A model generated the notes under the pieces. That model did no database searches, was not told where the DNA came from, and saw only the letters and a list, made by a program, of their open reading frames with translations. Below, in pieces: positions 26,263 to 34,834 of a stretch of DNA of 64,000 nt (position 1 is the stretch's first letter; every line of letters starts with the position of its first letter). This DNA comes from Thiodiazotropha sp040507005 (GTDB lineage Bacteria; Pseudomonadota; Gammaproteobacteria; Chromatiales; Chromatiaceae), in assembly GCA_040507005.1 (NCBI GenBank), contig JBEVVS010000114.1:46219-110218 (forward strand), read 5' to 3'. The position numbers were made by a program, and so were the translations under genes.

Positions 26263-28488
26263 ATGCGGGAATCTACTGTGATGTGTATGAGATGGATTCT
26301 GGCAACCCTGTTCCTGTTTTTCCCCCCTTTGTCATCCGCTGCTATCTGGCAGGATGCGGAGACCCCTGAACTGGCGGCAAAAGGCATCGATCTTTCATCC
26401 ATCTACTATCGTAAACTTATCGCGGACAGCTCCGCCTTGAGACAGCGGCTTCTGCAAGCGCCTTTGCAAGAGAGCAGCTCATCGGCTATTCAACTCGAGC
26501 TGCCGCTGCCCTATGGATCGATGCAGCGCTTCCTGGTGGAGGAGTCACCCGTAATGGCCGAATCATTGGCCAGGCGCTATCCCGAGATCCGCACCTACAG
26601 GGTCAGGGGAGTGGATAATCCCGCCAGCAGCGGACGTTTGGATCTGACGCCGGCTGGGTTTCATGCCATGCTGACCACACCGGCGGGTAGCGTATTCATC
26701 GATCCGGATGGTGACGGCGGGTACCGGAGTTATTACAAGCGGGACTACGCGGCAGCTCAATCCGGCCAATCATCGCCCTTGGTCTGCATGCATAGGGACG
26801 GGCAAGCCCATGTCTTGCAAAGGGCCGCATTCGTTTCGCCAACCCTTGCAAGCAGAACTGTCAGTGGCTCCCAGCGTCGGATCTATCGCCTGGCCGTGGC
26901 GGCAACCGGTGAATACAGCGCCTATTTTGGCGGCACTGTCAGTTCAGCCCTGGCGCAAATCGTCACCACCATCAATCGAGTGAATCAGGTCTATGGCCGC
27001 GATCTGGCGGTGCAGTTTCAGCTGGTGGGGAACAACGATCGCATCATCTTTACCGATCCTGATGCGGATCCCTACACTCAGACTGCTGCCGGTATCAGTT
27101 TAATGCTGATCGAGAATCAGGAGACACTCGATTTTATTCTGGGTGTGGACAACTATGATATCGGCATCCTGTTCGGTACGGTCGGCGGCGGTTTGGCCAG
27201 TGTCGGTTCGTCGTGTACCGTCTACAAGGCACAGGCATATACTGGGACGCCAACCCCGGATAACGATGGTTTCTATATCGATTTCGTCGCCCATGAGCTG
27301 GGCCATCAATTGAACGCATCACACTCGTTCAATGGCACAACGGCGAGTTGCGGTGGCGTGAATCGGGTCGCAACTACCGCTATGGAGCCGGGTAGCGGTT
27401 CAACCATCATGAGCTATGCGGGGATTTGCGAAGCTGAGGACCTGCAAGCCAATTCAGATGCCACCTTTCATGCCATCAGTATTCAGCAGATGAATGAATT
27501 CATCACCCAGGGTGAAGGCAATCAGTGTGGCCAGCTGACAATCACAGGAAACAACGCCCCCAGCGTGGATGCCGGTCAGGAGGGGGAGGATGTGGTCAGC
27601 ATCATTCCTGCAGCCACCCCGTTCAGGTTGAGTGGTACGGCTGCTGACGTGGATGGTGATGTTCTCTCCTATCAATGGGATGAGATGGATGCAGGGGGGG
27701 TTGATGGCGCCACCGATGCATCAACGATCGGTACCGACCTGCCCGATGCGAGCAATCCATTGTTCAGGTCATTTCTGCCAAAGCGAACGCCAGTGCGCTA
27801 TTTTCCGCGCTTGAGTCAATTGTTGACCCAGCAGAGCGATATCGGTGAGACCCTGCCGCAATCCAGCCGAACCATCAATTTCAGGCTTACTGTGAGGGAT
27901 GGTGAGAGTGGTGTCGCTAACGATGACATTGCCATACAGGTGGATGGCAATCAGGGACCGTTCAGGATTACTGGCGGTGAATTGAATCGTTCATCGACTT
28001 TTATGGGTGGTTTTACACATACACTTGAGTGGGCAACTGCTGGTACCGAAGCAGGTTGTGCAAACGTTCATGTATCACTGCTTAGTCTGAGTCCAAGTGC
28101 TACTCCTGAAACCTTTTGTGATATGCATGATAGCGGATACGAACAGTTGTCTCTGGGTGAATTTCCTAACACTGGCAGCGCCAATATCGAATTGCCGAAT
28201 ATCAATGTAGGTTATGCCAGGGTCATGCTCAGCTGTTCAGACAATGTATTCTTTGCCGTCTCCGATCACACCCTGAGTATTGCGGGTTCAGGCGTGGACC
28301 TTGGCCACGAATGCCAGCCATTGGACGGAGAGGATCTTGAACATGGGGTGGTTTTCAACGACGCTGACGGGGCGAGTAAATTTGATAGTCCCGGTGGCGG
28401 CGGTCGACTGGATTGGTTTTTTCTTGCGCTATTGCTTGGGTTAATCCTTCAGTTCGCACTTCAAGGGCAAAGGCAAGACCAAAATTAA
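26263..28488 (+). CDS. Secreted reprolysin-like zinc metalloprotease with GlyGly-CTERM-like tail
   Basis: About 741 residues. A signal peptide (RWILATLFLFFPPLSSA) is followed by a prodomain. The catalytic domain has HELGHQLNASH near residue 344, the HExxHxxxxxH zinc motif of metzincins, and a Met-turn candidate SGSTIMSYAGIC downstream. A PKD/Ig-like segment follows (APSVDAGQEG to LSGTAADVDGDVLSYQW). The C-terminus has a glycine-rich stretch, one hydrophobic helix and a short polar tail, which is the tripartite plan of a GlyGly-CTERM signal cut by rhombosortase. Secretion by a type II system and surface release are inferred. Several ATG codons cluster at the start, so the exact one is uncertain. 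Confidence 0.82.
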   Translation: MRESTVMCMRWILATLFLFFPPLSSAAIWQDAETPELAAKGIDLSSIYYRKLIADSSALRQRLLQAPLQESSSSAIQLELPLPYGSMQRFLVEESPVMAESLARRYPEIRTYRVRGVDNPASSGRLDLTPAGFHAMLTTPAGSVFIDPDGDGGYRSYYKRDYAAAQSGQSSPLVCMHRDGQAHVLQRAAFVSPTLASRTVSGSQRRIYRLAVAATGEYSAYFGGTVSSALAQIVTTINRVNQVYGRDLAVQFQLVGNNDRIIFTDPDADPYTQTAAGISLMLIENQETLDFILGVDNYDIGILFGTVGGGLASVGSSCTVYKAQAYTGTPTPDNDGFYIDFVAHELGHQLNASHSFNGTTASCGGVNRVATTAMEPGSGSTIMSYAGICEAEDLQANSDATFHAISIQQMNEFITQGEGNQCGQLTITGNNAPSVDAGQEGEDVVSIIPAATPFRLSGTAADVDGDVLSYQWDEMDAGGVDGATDASTIGTDLPDASNPLFRSFLPKRTPVRYFPRLSQLLTQQSDIGETLPQSSRTINFRLTVRDGESGVANDDIAIQVDGNQGPFRITGGELNRSSTFMGGFTHTLEWATAGTEAGCANVHVSLLSLSPSATPETFCDMHDSGYEQLSLGEFPNTGSANIELPNINVGYARVMLSCSDNVFFAVSDHTLSIAGSGVDLGHECQPLDGEDLEHGVVFNDADGASKFDSPGGGGRLDWFFLALLLGLILQFALQGQRQDQN

Positions 28489-28528
28489 TCCCAGCTATAG
28501 GCGTTTTTAGTTTAATTGCACTTTCCTC

Positions 28529-28543
28529 ATAACTATCGGCTAT
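28529..28543. promoter_or_regulatory. Second, imperfect LysR-type box
   Basis: ATAA-N7-CTAT, followed by AG as in the two perfect copies. It shares the inner ATCG-GCTATAG text with the scnB copy. It lies 145 bases upstream of the proximal box, suitable for a remote regulator contact; this is inference. Confidence 0.4.
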
Positions 28544-28673
28544 AGATTCAATTTACATTCTCGATGTTGCAATTGGTGATGTAATCCAATAGTGGCTAGA
28601 CATCAGGACAATGCTCTACTTTTATTCATTAACTCAGTCTCTTACAGTTATTTTGGCTGATTTTTCAGTTGCT

Positions 28674-28737
28674 ATAGATATCTCCTATAGAGTTGATCAG
28701 ATTTAGGTCTTGGACAAATAGAGGTGCCTGGTAAATA
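28674..28737 (+). promoter_or_regulatory. LysR-type box plus promoter of the CbiM-like gene (copy 1 of shared element)
   Basis: ATAG-N7-CTAT at 28674-28688 is a 15-bp dyad of the T-N11-A class bound by LysR proteins. TTGGAC at 28710-28715 and TAAATA at 28732-28737, 16 bases apart, are -35/-10 candidates. This puts the box centre near -63, the usual activation position. The same box, text and spacing recur at 33006-33069 before scnB. Confidence 0.7.
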
Positions 28738-28873
28738 GTTTAGTCTAATGGTGGTTATCTCCATTCAAACCGAGACGGTGTCAGTAACTCATGGCATGCA
28801 TGTCGCAACAGGTTGGGCGTTGCACTTATCGTTTCAACAGTTGATCCATAAAGTATGAGGAGAGGGGGTACAG

Positions 28874-29554
28874 ATGCATATTGAACCAGGCATTGTTGAG
28901 GGTGTAAAAATAACGCTTAGTGTTGTGACCGCTGCGGGTGCAATCGGATATGCGGCAAAACTCGCGTTGGGCACGCTTAAAAATAACGGTATTTCTATTT
29001 TAGCCATGCGCAGTGTGATCACGACGTTACTCGTGTTCTGCTTTTTCCAAGTATTGCCGCACTATCCGGTAGGCATTTCTGAAGTGCACTTCATTCTTGG
29101 CGCTACGCTGTTTCTGATCTTTGGTGCGGGTGCTGCAGCAATTGGCCTGGCAATGGGGTTGCTTGCTCAAGGAGTACTGTTCGCCCCAGCCGACCTGCCT
29201 CAATATGGTATGAATGTAACCTCTCTGTTAGTGCCACTGCTGATTGTCGATGCATTGGCGCGCCGTTTGATCCCAGCAAAGACTGCTTATAAGGACGTCA
29301 AATATACACAGGCGCTTGCACTATCAACAGCCTATCAGGGCGGGGTTGTCGCATGGGTTGCATTTTGGGCATTTTATGGCAATGGGTTCGGTGCGGAGAA
29401 CCTTGCTCAGGTAGGTACCTTCAGCATGGCTTATATGTTGGTTGTGGTAATAGAACCATTGCTGGATGTCGCTATTCTTGCGACTGCGAAGAGCTTGCAT
29501 CAACTCAAGGACAACAGACTTTTTCACTCTCGCCTCTATCGAGCGACTGCCTAG
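28874..29554 (+). CDS. CbiM-like cobalt/nickel ECF transporter permease (solo)
   Basis: A 226-residue polytopic membrane protein. It begins MHIEPGIVEG, matching the MHI-x-x-G start of CbiM/NikM, where Met1 and His2 bind the metal. A further His stands in SEVHFILGATLFLIFGAGAAAIG, the position of the third ligand, and QGVLFAPADLPQYGMNV corresponds to the family's core helix. No CbiN, CbiQ or CbiO gene is adjacent, so it acts alone or borrows an energising module. A strong ribosome site (GAGGAGAGGGGG) precedes the ATG. The upstream element shared with the cobalt-type thiocyanate hydrolase operon argues for cobalt as substrate. Nickel remains possible. Confidence 0.75.
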   Translation: MHIEPGIVEGVKITLSVVTAAGAIGYAAKLALGTLKNNGISILAMRSVITTLLVFCFFQVLPHYPVGISEVHFILGATLFLIFGAGAAAIGLAMGLLAQGVLFAPADLPQYGMNVTSLLVPLLIVDALARRLIPAKTAYKDVKYTQALALSTAYQGGVVAWVAFWAFYGNGFGAENLAQVGTFSMAYMLVVVIEPLLDVAILATAKSLHQLKDNRLFHSRLYRATA

Positions 29555-29563
29555 GGTGATCAG

Positions 29564-29601
29564 CCGAGGCATCCGCCTGTTGGCGGAGGCCTCGGATTTT
29601 T
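29564..29601 (+). terminator. Intrinsic terminator after the CbiM-like gene
   Basis: CCGAGGC plus TCCGCC pair with GGCGGA plus GCCTCGG around a TGTT loop, followed by ATTTTT. It begins nine bases after the stop codon and should separate this transcript from the methyltransferase. Confidence 0.88.
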
Positions 29602-29663
29602 CTCTGATGCTAGTTGGTTTGTCATTTTATAAGTCGTAAGTGAAATAGTGGATAGTCCATGAA

Positions 29664-30485
29664 ATGGCTGCTCGAGATCCGCACCGATTCGTCAATGAAC
29701 TCGATAATGAGGCAATTGGGCGTCTCATAACCAGACTGGAAAGCCGGGCAAAAGATGCTGTATTCACCAAGCTCATCGAGAAGTATTCTTCCCGGCTGCT
29801 GCATGACAATCCCCATCAGGTGTTGGAGGTCGGTTGCGGTACTGGCGCAATGATACGCTCCTTCGTGCGCCGGGATGAGTTTACAGGAAGTGCTGTTGGA
29901 GTTGACCAAAGTGTCCCGTTCATTGAGGCTGCCAAAAGTTTTGCTGAGCAAGAACATGTCGCCAACAGGTTGGAGTTTCGAACGGGTGATGCGCATCATC
30001 TTGAGTTTCAATCAGCATATTTCGATACGGTTATTGCCAATACCCTGATCAGTCATGTTACTGATCCAACGCGTGTGCTTGAAGAGATGGCAAGGGTGGT
30101 CAAGTCTGAAGGGACAGTGGTCATCTTCGACGGTGACTATTCATCCTTGACTTATGCTTTTCCGGATCATGAATTCGGTCGTTCGATGGATGCCGCCCTG
30201 GCGAATGCATCTTTCTGCAATCCCAGGATAATGCGTGAATTGCCAGGAGTATTGGCGGATATCGGATTGCGATTTAAAACTGCATGGGGGGATGCGGTGG
30301 TGGAGATCGGCAAGGCAAGCTATTTCAAATCATTTGCGGAAACCTACGCCCCCTATGTTTCGAATTCTGGCCTGATGACGCCAAGCGAGGTAGAGAATTG
30401 GCTGTATGTGCAACAGCAGGCAATGGAGTCAGGAACCTTCTTTGCGGCATGCAACTATTACACCTATCTCCTGGGGCGCGCATAA
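29664..30485 (+). CDS. Class I SAM-dependent methyltransferase
   Basis: A 273-residue methyltransferase of the UbiE/type-11 kind. Motif I is VLEVGCGTGAM (about residues 53-63), with an acidic residue at the end of strand 2 in AVGVDQS, GDAHHLEF after it, and FDTVIANTLISHV as motif post-I/II. The C-terminal third has no recognisable family signature. It lies between the CbiM-like gene and the GlcF-like gene on the same strand and ends 34 bases before the latter. The substrate is unknown. Confidence 0.8.
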   Translation: MAARDPHRFVNELDNEAIGRLITRLESRAKDAVFTKLIEKYSSRLLHDNPHQVLEVGCGTGAMIRSFVRRDEFTGSAVGVDQSVPFIEAAKSFAEQEHVANRLEFRTGDAHHLEFQSAYFDTVIANTLISHVTDPTRVLEEMARVVKSEGTVVIFDGDYSSLTYAFPDHEFGRSMDAALANASFCNPRIMRELPGVLADIGLRFKTAWGDAVVEIGKASYFKSFAETYAPYVSNSGLMTPSEVENWLYVQQQAMESGTFFAACNYYTYLLGRA

Positions 30486-30519
30486 CTGAATTCACAGGAT
30501 TTCCTTGGGTGGAGGGGCT

Positions 30520-31821
30520 ATGCAAACAAATTTTACCCAATATCAGCTAACGCTACCCGCCATTGCCAGTGCCGAAGTGGAGCTGCGTGCTTGCCTGCAA
30601 TGCGACTATTGTACACCGAACTGTCCAACCTATAATCTATTGGGCGACGAGTATGACAGTTCCCGCGGTCGTGTCTATTTGATCAAGGAACTGCTTGAAA
30701 GCGAGGGTAAACCGCCTCAGCAGACTGTGGATTACATCGATCGCTGTCTCTCTTGTCTGGCCTGCATGTCCACCTGCCCATCTAGTGTGCACTATCAGCA
30801 CCTGCTGGATCATGCGCGGGAGAGTATTGAACAAAGGCACCAGCGGAAACCCTTGGATCGGTTGTCGCGTTGGCTATTGGCAAAACTCCTGCCCTATCCA
30901 AATCGTTTTCGCCTGGCGATGCGAACGGCAAAAATGTTGAGGCCGGCGACATCGATACTACCTCATCCGCTGCGTGGCATGGTGGAGTACACGCCTGATA
31001 ATCTACCGCCCCCGAGTCCAAACGATGTACCGCAAGTGTTTCCTGCGGTGGGTGAACGCAAGCGTCGGGTGGCGTTATTGACAGGTTGTGCGCAACAAGC
31101 ATTGAATACAGACATCAACGACGCAACGATTCGCATTCTCTGTCGGCATGGCTGTGAAGTTGTTGTTGCGCATGGTGCTGGGTGCTGTGGTGCGGTTACC
31201 CACCATATGGGTAAATCGAAAGAGAGTCTGATGGCTGCGGCGAAGAATATTCGTGCATGGATGAGCGAAATCGAGGCTGATGGCCTGGACGCGATCGTAG
31301 TCAATACAAGCGGTTGTGGTACGGTTATCAAAGATTATGGATATATGTTCCGTGATCACTCGCTTGCACGACAAGCAGAGATAATTGCAGGACTGGCCAA
31401 GGACGTCACCGAACTGCTTTCAGAAATGGAGTTGGACTATAGGGTTGAGCCGCGATTACGCATTTCCTACCATGCAACTTGCTCATTGCAATTCGGACAA
31501 CGCATTAGATTTACCCCCAGGCGGTTGCTGAAAGCGGCGGGCTTCACGGTAATTGAGCCACGTGATTCCCATACATGCTGCGGTGCTGCCGGGACCTACA
31601 ATCTTTTACAGCCAGAGATCTCCACACGACTCAGGGAGAACAAATTAAAAGCCCTCGAAGCGGGATCACCTTCTGCTATTGCTGCGGGTAATATAGGTTG
31701 CATGATGCATTTGATGTCTTGCTCCAGGGTACCCGTAGTGCATACCGTGGAATTGTTGGATTGGGTGACAGGAGGACCAATGCCAGCAGCTTTGACTGAT
31801 ATTCAGCGGCAGGCGGTATAG
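30520..31821 (+). CDS. GlcF-like (glycolate oxidase iron-sulfur subunit type) protein, orphan
   Basis: A 433-residue Fe-S protein with two [4Fe-4S] ferredoxin motifs (CLQCDYCTPNCP and CLSCLACMSTCP) and two CCG domains (GAGCCGAVTHH and CCGAAGTYNLLQPE). The last motif is close to glycolate oxidase GlcF. The flavoprotein partners glcD and glcE are not adjacent, so a glycolate role is unproven; other 2-hydroxyacid or thiol-linked oxidations are possible. The ATG at 30520 has GGAGGGG just upstream and is chosen over an earlier start. Confidence 0.78.
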   Translation: MQTNFTQYQLTLPAIASAEVELRACLQCDYCTPNCPTYNLLGDEYDSSRGRVYLIKELLESEGKPPQQTVDYIDRCLSCLACMSTCPSSVHYQHLLDHARESIEQRHQRKPLDRLSRWLLAKLLPYPNRFRLAMRTAKMLRPATSILPHPLRGMVEYTPDNLPPPSPNDVPQVFPAVGERKRRVALLTGCAQQALNTDINDATIRILCRHGCEVVVAHGAGCCGAVTHHMGKSKESLMAAAKNIRAWMSEIEADGLDAIVVNTSGCGTVIKDYGYMFRDHSLARQAEIIAGLAKDVTELLSEMELDYRVEPRLRISYHATCSLQFGQRIRFTPRRLLKAAGFTVIEPRDSHTCCGAAGTYNLLQPEISTRLRENKLKALEAGSPSAIAAGNIGCMMHLMSCSRVPVVHTVELLDWVTGGPMPAALTDIQRQAV

Positions 31822-31854
31822 TCCTAGCACCCGGGGTTGGTTATTTACTGATTG

Positions 31855-32838
31855 CTAGCTGTGTGCGTTTGGTACGCACACCTCTGACATCGGGCAGGGG
31901 CCAGTGCGCTTTACGGGTGTATCGTGGCAACCGTCTACCCCCCACTCTGCCGCCAATTCCTTGAATGCAAGGGATGCAGGACTCTTATATGAGTCTTTTC
32001 TGCTGATCAGTGTGATTGTGTGATGGGGTAGTTCCGGAATCAGCATCACCGGAAATATCTCAGTCTGTTGACATGCGATGGTGTTCGGCAGGATGGTGGC
32101 AAGTCTTCCCAGACGCAGCACCTCGATGATTGTACTCAGGGAGTTTGTCTCAATTGCGATCTGCGGTTTAATGTCGTGTTCCAGACAATAGAGATCGATG
32201 TGCCTGCGTAGTGCGAAATCGCTATTCAGGAGTGCCAGCGGTTCCTGCTCGAAAGAGTGTTGTCCCAAAGGGGTTTCCATCCCGGCATATTGGTGAGTCG
32301 ACCCTACTGCCATATTGAGTGGTTCCATGAACAGGTGTTGCGTCTCTATGTATTCATAGTTGGCTGCAACCGTCAGGGTATTGGTAAATGCAATGCCGAT
32401 ATCTATGTTTCCAGCCAGGATGCCGCTTTCAATATCATCCTGTGGCATTTCGTAGGTGCCGACGGATATGCCGGGAAAGCGCTTATTGAATCTATCTAAT
32501 AGCGGCGCGGCAAGATAGTCGGTGATGGGTGTCATGCCCAGACTGAGTGAGCCTCTGCTCAGGTCCTGAAGTTCTTGAATGGCGCGTTTGCCGGCATCCA
32601 GTTCACCAAGGGCCCGGCGGGCATAGCTGATATATACCTCTCCCGCATCAGTAAGGTGCACGGTACGGCCTGAACGGTCCAAGAGCTGTGTCTCAAGAGA
32701 CTCTTCCAACTGTTTGATTTGTTGAGAGAGAGTGGGCTGTGAAACAAATAGCGCTTCGGCCGCTCGGGTAAAGCTGTGATGTTCGGCAACAGCCAAGAGA
32801 TAGCGTAGCGAACGAGGACACATGATATTTCTATCCAT
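31855..32838 (-). CDS. CynR-like LysR-family transcriptional regulator
   Basis: A 327-residue LysR protein. The winged helix is SLRYLLAVAEHHSFTRAAEALFVSQPTLSQQIKQLEE, very close in text to CynR, the activator of cyanate genes. The C-terminal effector domain is complete (LSLGMTPITDYLAAPLL onward) with a short Cys-containing tail. The ATG at 32838 follows AGGGG at six bases; an ATG at 32823 would match the start of CynR itself. It is divergent from scnB, and dyads of LysR type (ATAG-N7-CTAT) lie in the shared intergenic region and before the cobalt permease. The effector is likely thiocyanate, cyanate or a related ion (inference). Confidence 0.88.
   Translation of the reverse strand: MDRNIMCPRSLRYLLAVAEHHSFTRAAEALFVSQPTLSQQIKQLEESLETQLLDRSGRTVHLTDAGEVYISYARRALGELDAGKRAIQELQDLSRGSLSLGMTPITDYLAAPLLDRFNKRFPGISVGTYEMPQDDIESGILAGNIDIGIAFTNTLTVAANYEYIETQHLFMEPLNMAVGSTHQYAGMETPLGQHSFEQEPLALLNSDFALRRHIDLYCLEHDIKPQIAIETNSLSTIIEVLRLGRLATILPNTIACQQTEIFPVMLIPELPHHTITLISRKDSYKSPASLAFKELAAEWGVDGCHDTPVKRTGPCPMSEVCVPNAHS
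31861..31881. repeat. Perfect inverted repeat at the convergent glcF-like/LysR ends
   Basis: GTGTGCG and CGCACAC flank a seven-base loop within the last codons of the LysR gene, 40 bases past the stop of the convergent GlcF-like gene. No T-run follows on either strand. It may be a transcript-end hairpin. Confidence 0.35.
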
Positions 32839-33281
32839 AGCCAACCCCTATGGAAGTTATAAAAAAAGTGGATATTGCCAATTCCACCATGGTGTGACTT
32901 AGTGTAGACCAAGAAGCGAAATAGGAAGTGCTTTTTGTAAAAAAAATTTTATTTACGCTTTAGATTGCTATGCAAATGTAAATTGTTAGCCAAGGATCTC
33001 ACTTCATAGCCATCGCCTATAGAGCTAATCAGAATTAGGTCTTGGACAAATATTCTGACCTGGTAAATAGTTTGACTTAACACCATAGATAGTCGAGTGC
33101 TTTGTGAAATGAGGCTGGCTTAAGATCCTCTTAGCTTAAGCTTATCTTAATAATCCATTTTCATGTGTTTAAAGCCGCGACATCACTATTTGCTGAAGTG
33201 ATCAAACACTATTTGAGAAGAAGAAATTAGGTAGATAAGGGTGTGCTTATTTAAAGACCTAATAGAGGAGTTCACGTAACT
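32839..33281. other. Divergent LysR/scnB intergenic region
   Basis: 443 bases, AT-rich near the LysR start. It contains copy 2 of the shared regulatory element (33006-33069). The remaining ~210 bases form a long leader before scnB with a GAGGAG ribosome site ten bases from its ATG. No other element is recognised. Confidence 0.6.
33006..33069 (+). promoter_or_regulatory. LysR-type box plus promoter of the scn operon (copy 2 of shared element)
   Basis: ATAG-N7-CTAT at 33006-33020, TTGGAC at 33042-33047 and TAAATA at 33064-33069. Box-to-TTGGAC and TTGGAC-to-TAAATA distances are the same as in the copy at 28674. The blocks TTAGGTCTTGGACAAATA and CTGGTAAATAGTTT are also identical or nearly so. 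Divergent from a CynR-like regulator, it is the likely activation site of the thiocyanate genes. Confidence 0.72.
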
Positions 33282-33713
33282 ATGTCATCAACCATCAGAC
33301 GAAAAGTGATGAAACATCTGGAGATTGTAAAACAACTCCAGCCTTCTCTGCATGAGGAAACCCATGCGCCATCTCCTGATCAGGTGGATAACGAACACTA
33401 TAGGGCCTATACACGAATGGCGCATGATGTTGGTGGTGAACCTGACGTGCCAATCACATGGGAAGAGAAGGAAGAAGAGGTATGGGAACACAATACATTC
33501 GTCACCTGCGAGGTGCTGGCATGGCGCGGTGTCTGGAACGCCGAGGAGAGGCGTCGCAGACAGAATGTGGATGTGGGACAGACAATGTATTTGGGTCTGC
33601 CCTATTACGGTCGTTGGCTGCTGACCGCCGCGAGAATTCTGGTCGATAAGCAATATATCACAGTCACCGAGTTATCCGACAAGATTGACGAGGTCAGGAA
33701 ACGCTATGAGTAA
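33282..33713 (+). CDS. scnB: Thiocyanate hydrolase beta subunit
   Basis: A 143-residue protein matching the N-terminal half of nitrile hydratase beta: ARMAHDVGGEPDVPITWEEKEEEVWEHNTF, then ALAWRG-like and ETMYLGLPYYGRWL-like segments. In thiocyanate hydrolase this half is a separate subunit, giving the order scnB-scnA-scnC as in Thiobacillus thioparus. The enzyme hydrolyses SCN- to carbonyl sulfide and ammonia in the cytoplasm. Its stop overlaps the scnA start by eight bases. A toyocamycin-type three-subunit nitrile hydratase is the alternative, disfavoured by the sulfur-gene context. Confidence 0.88.
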   Translation: MSSTIRRKVMKHLEIVKQLQPSLHEETHAPSPDQVDNEHYRAYTRMAHDVGGEPDVPITWEEKEEEVWEHNTFVTCEVLAWRGVWNAEERRRRQNVDVGQTMYLGLPYYGRWLLTAARILVDKQYITVTELSDKIDEVRKRYE

Positions 33714-34074
33714 ACCACATTATGATCGAGAGCATCACGTAAAGAAGGCCACGGGTATTGGCGATCCGCAATGCTTTAAGAACGAAGCGGGTAAACCCAA
33801 GTTCAAGGTGGGCGACAAGGTACGGGTAAAGGATCTGCCGGATATATTTTATACCCGCACACAAGTCTACACGCGCGGTGCACCTGCCACTGTCGCCGAA
33901 CTTGTCTATGAAAGCCCCGCGCCTGAGGATGAGGCATGGGACAACACAGATAAAGTAGTCTGGTTTTACAGCCTTGTGTTCAAGCAAACGGACCTCTGGC
34001 CGGACTACCCCGACGCGTTCTCGAGCGACACGGTCGAGACCGAACTACCCGAGCGGTGGCTTGAGCCACTATAG
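33706..34074 (+). CDS. scnA: Thiocyanate hydrolase alpha subunit
   Basis: A 122-residue protein equal to the C-terminal SH3-like half of nitrile hydratase beta: KFKVGDKVRVKDLP near residue 33, then YTRGAPATVAELV, and VWFYSLVFKQTDLW, the family's usual ending strand. The ATG at 33706 lies within the scnB end, so translation is coupled. Size agrees with characterised ScnA. Together with ScnB it packs against the metal-bearing gamma subunit. Confidence 0.9.
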   Translation: MSKPHYDREHHVKKATGIGDPQCFKNEAGKPKFKVGDKVRVKDLPDIFYTRTQVYTRGAPATVAELVYESPAPEDEAWDNTDKVVWFYSLVFKQTDLWPDYPDAFSSDTVETELPERWLEPL

Positions 34075-34130
34075 CTGTGCATGGAAACAGCGCGCGATGG
34101 TTAGGGTAAAGAAACAAAGAGGAAAAGCTA

Positions 34131-34826
34131 ATGGCGGAGAAACACAAACCAGCACCAATGGTCGATGAGGTCAGCGAGTTCGAGGTACTCGAGATAGCCG
34201 TTCGTGAACTTGCGATAGAAAAAGGCCTATTTACCGCTGAAGATCATCAAAGCTGGACCGAGTATATGCATACCCTTGGTCCTCTTCCTGCGGCACGTAT
34301 GGTTGCCAAGGCTTGGTTGGATCCGGAGTACAAGAAACTTTGTATAGAAGATGGCGTCAAGGCCAGCCTTGATGTGGGGATTGATTGGGTGAACAGTATG
34401 CCATCCCATTTCGGCACACCCAGTGATTATTGCAATCTCCGTGTATTGGAAGATACGCCAACATTAAAACATGTGGTGGTGTGCACACTCTGTTCATGTT
34501 ATCCGCGTCCCATTCTCGGGCAGTCGCCAGAGTGGTACCGGACACCTAACTATCGGCGTCGCCTGGTACGCTGGCCGCGTCAGGTGCTTGCAGAGTTTGG
34601 CTTGCAACTGCCGGACAACGTGGAAGTCAGGGTGGAGGATTCGAATCAGAAATCGCGTTTCATCGTATTACCGGTTCGACCCGAGGGGACCGAGGGATGG
34701 AGTGAAGATCAGTTGGCCGAGATCGTAACCCGGGATTGTCTGATCGGTGTGGCCCTGCCGAAACCCGGCAAGACTGCCAATGATCCGCGCCCAATACGTC
34801 CCGCTATCAATCCCTACGGTCACTAG
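34131..34826 (+). CDS. scnC: Thiocyanate hydrolase gamma (cobalt-binding catalytic) subunit
   Basis: A 231-residue homologue of nitrile hydratase alpha carrying the metal centre. The claw motif VCTLCSC places C118, C121 and C123 with Ser122; Thr rather than Ser after the first Cys is the cobalt-type sequence, so non-corrin Co(III) is expected. In the family the second and third Cys become sulfinic and sulfenic acids after metal loading. The following CYPRPILGQSPEWY is typical. It sits nine bases before the P15K-like activator gene. Confidence 0.92.
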   Translation: MAEKHKPAPMVDEVSEFEVLEIAVRELAIEKGLFTAEDHQSWTEYMHTLGPLPAARMVAKAWLDPEYKKLCIEDGVKASLDVGIDWVNSMPSHFGTPSDYCNLRVLEDTPTLKHVVVCTLCSCYPRPILGQSPEWYRTPNYRRRLVRWPRQVLAEFGLQLPDNVEVRVEDSNQKSRFIVLPVRPEGTEGWSEDQLAEIVTRDCLIGVALPKPGKTANDPRPIRPAINPYGH

Positions 34827-34834
34827 GAAGTCCC

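Larger units (their letters stand above)
28489..28873. other. Intergenic regulatory region upstream of the CbiM-like gene
   Basis: This 385-base gap holds two LysR-type box candidates (28529-28543 and 28674-28688) and a promoter candidate at 28710-28737 that is repeated upstream of scnB. No riboswitch-like cobalamin box or coding capacity is recognised. Confidence 0.6.

Noticed and set aside
28792..28807. Sigma-54-like TGGCAT-GCATG-TCGCA upstream of the CbiM-like gene
   Set aside because: It deviates from the consensus in both key elements and the better explanation is the repeated LysR-type promoter at 28674-28737.
28489..28873. Cobalamin riboswitch in front of the CbiM-like gene
   Set aside because: No B12-box-like sequence was found in the 385-base leader; the LysR-type element explains the region better.
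33282..34826. Ordinary two-subunit nitrile hydratase
   Set aside because: The beta chain is split into two genes in the order beta-alpha-gamma and followed by a P15K-like gene, the arrangement of thiocyanate hydrolase; a toyocamycin-type enzyme is the only close alternative.
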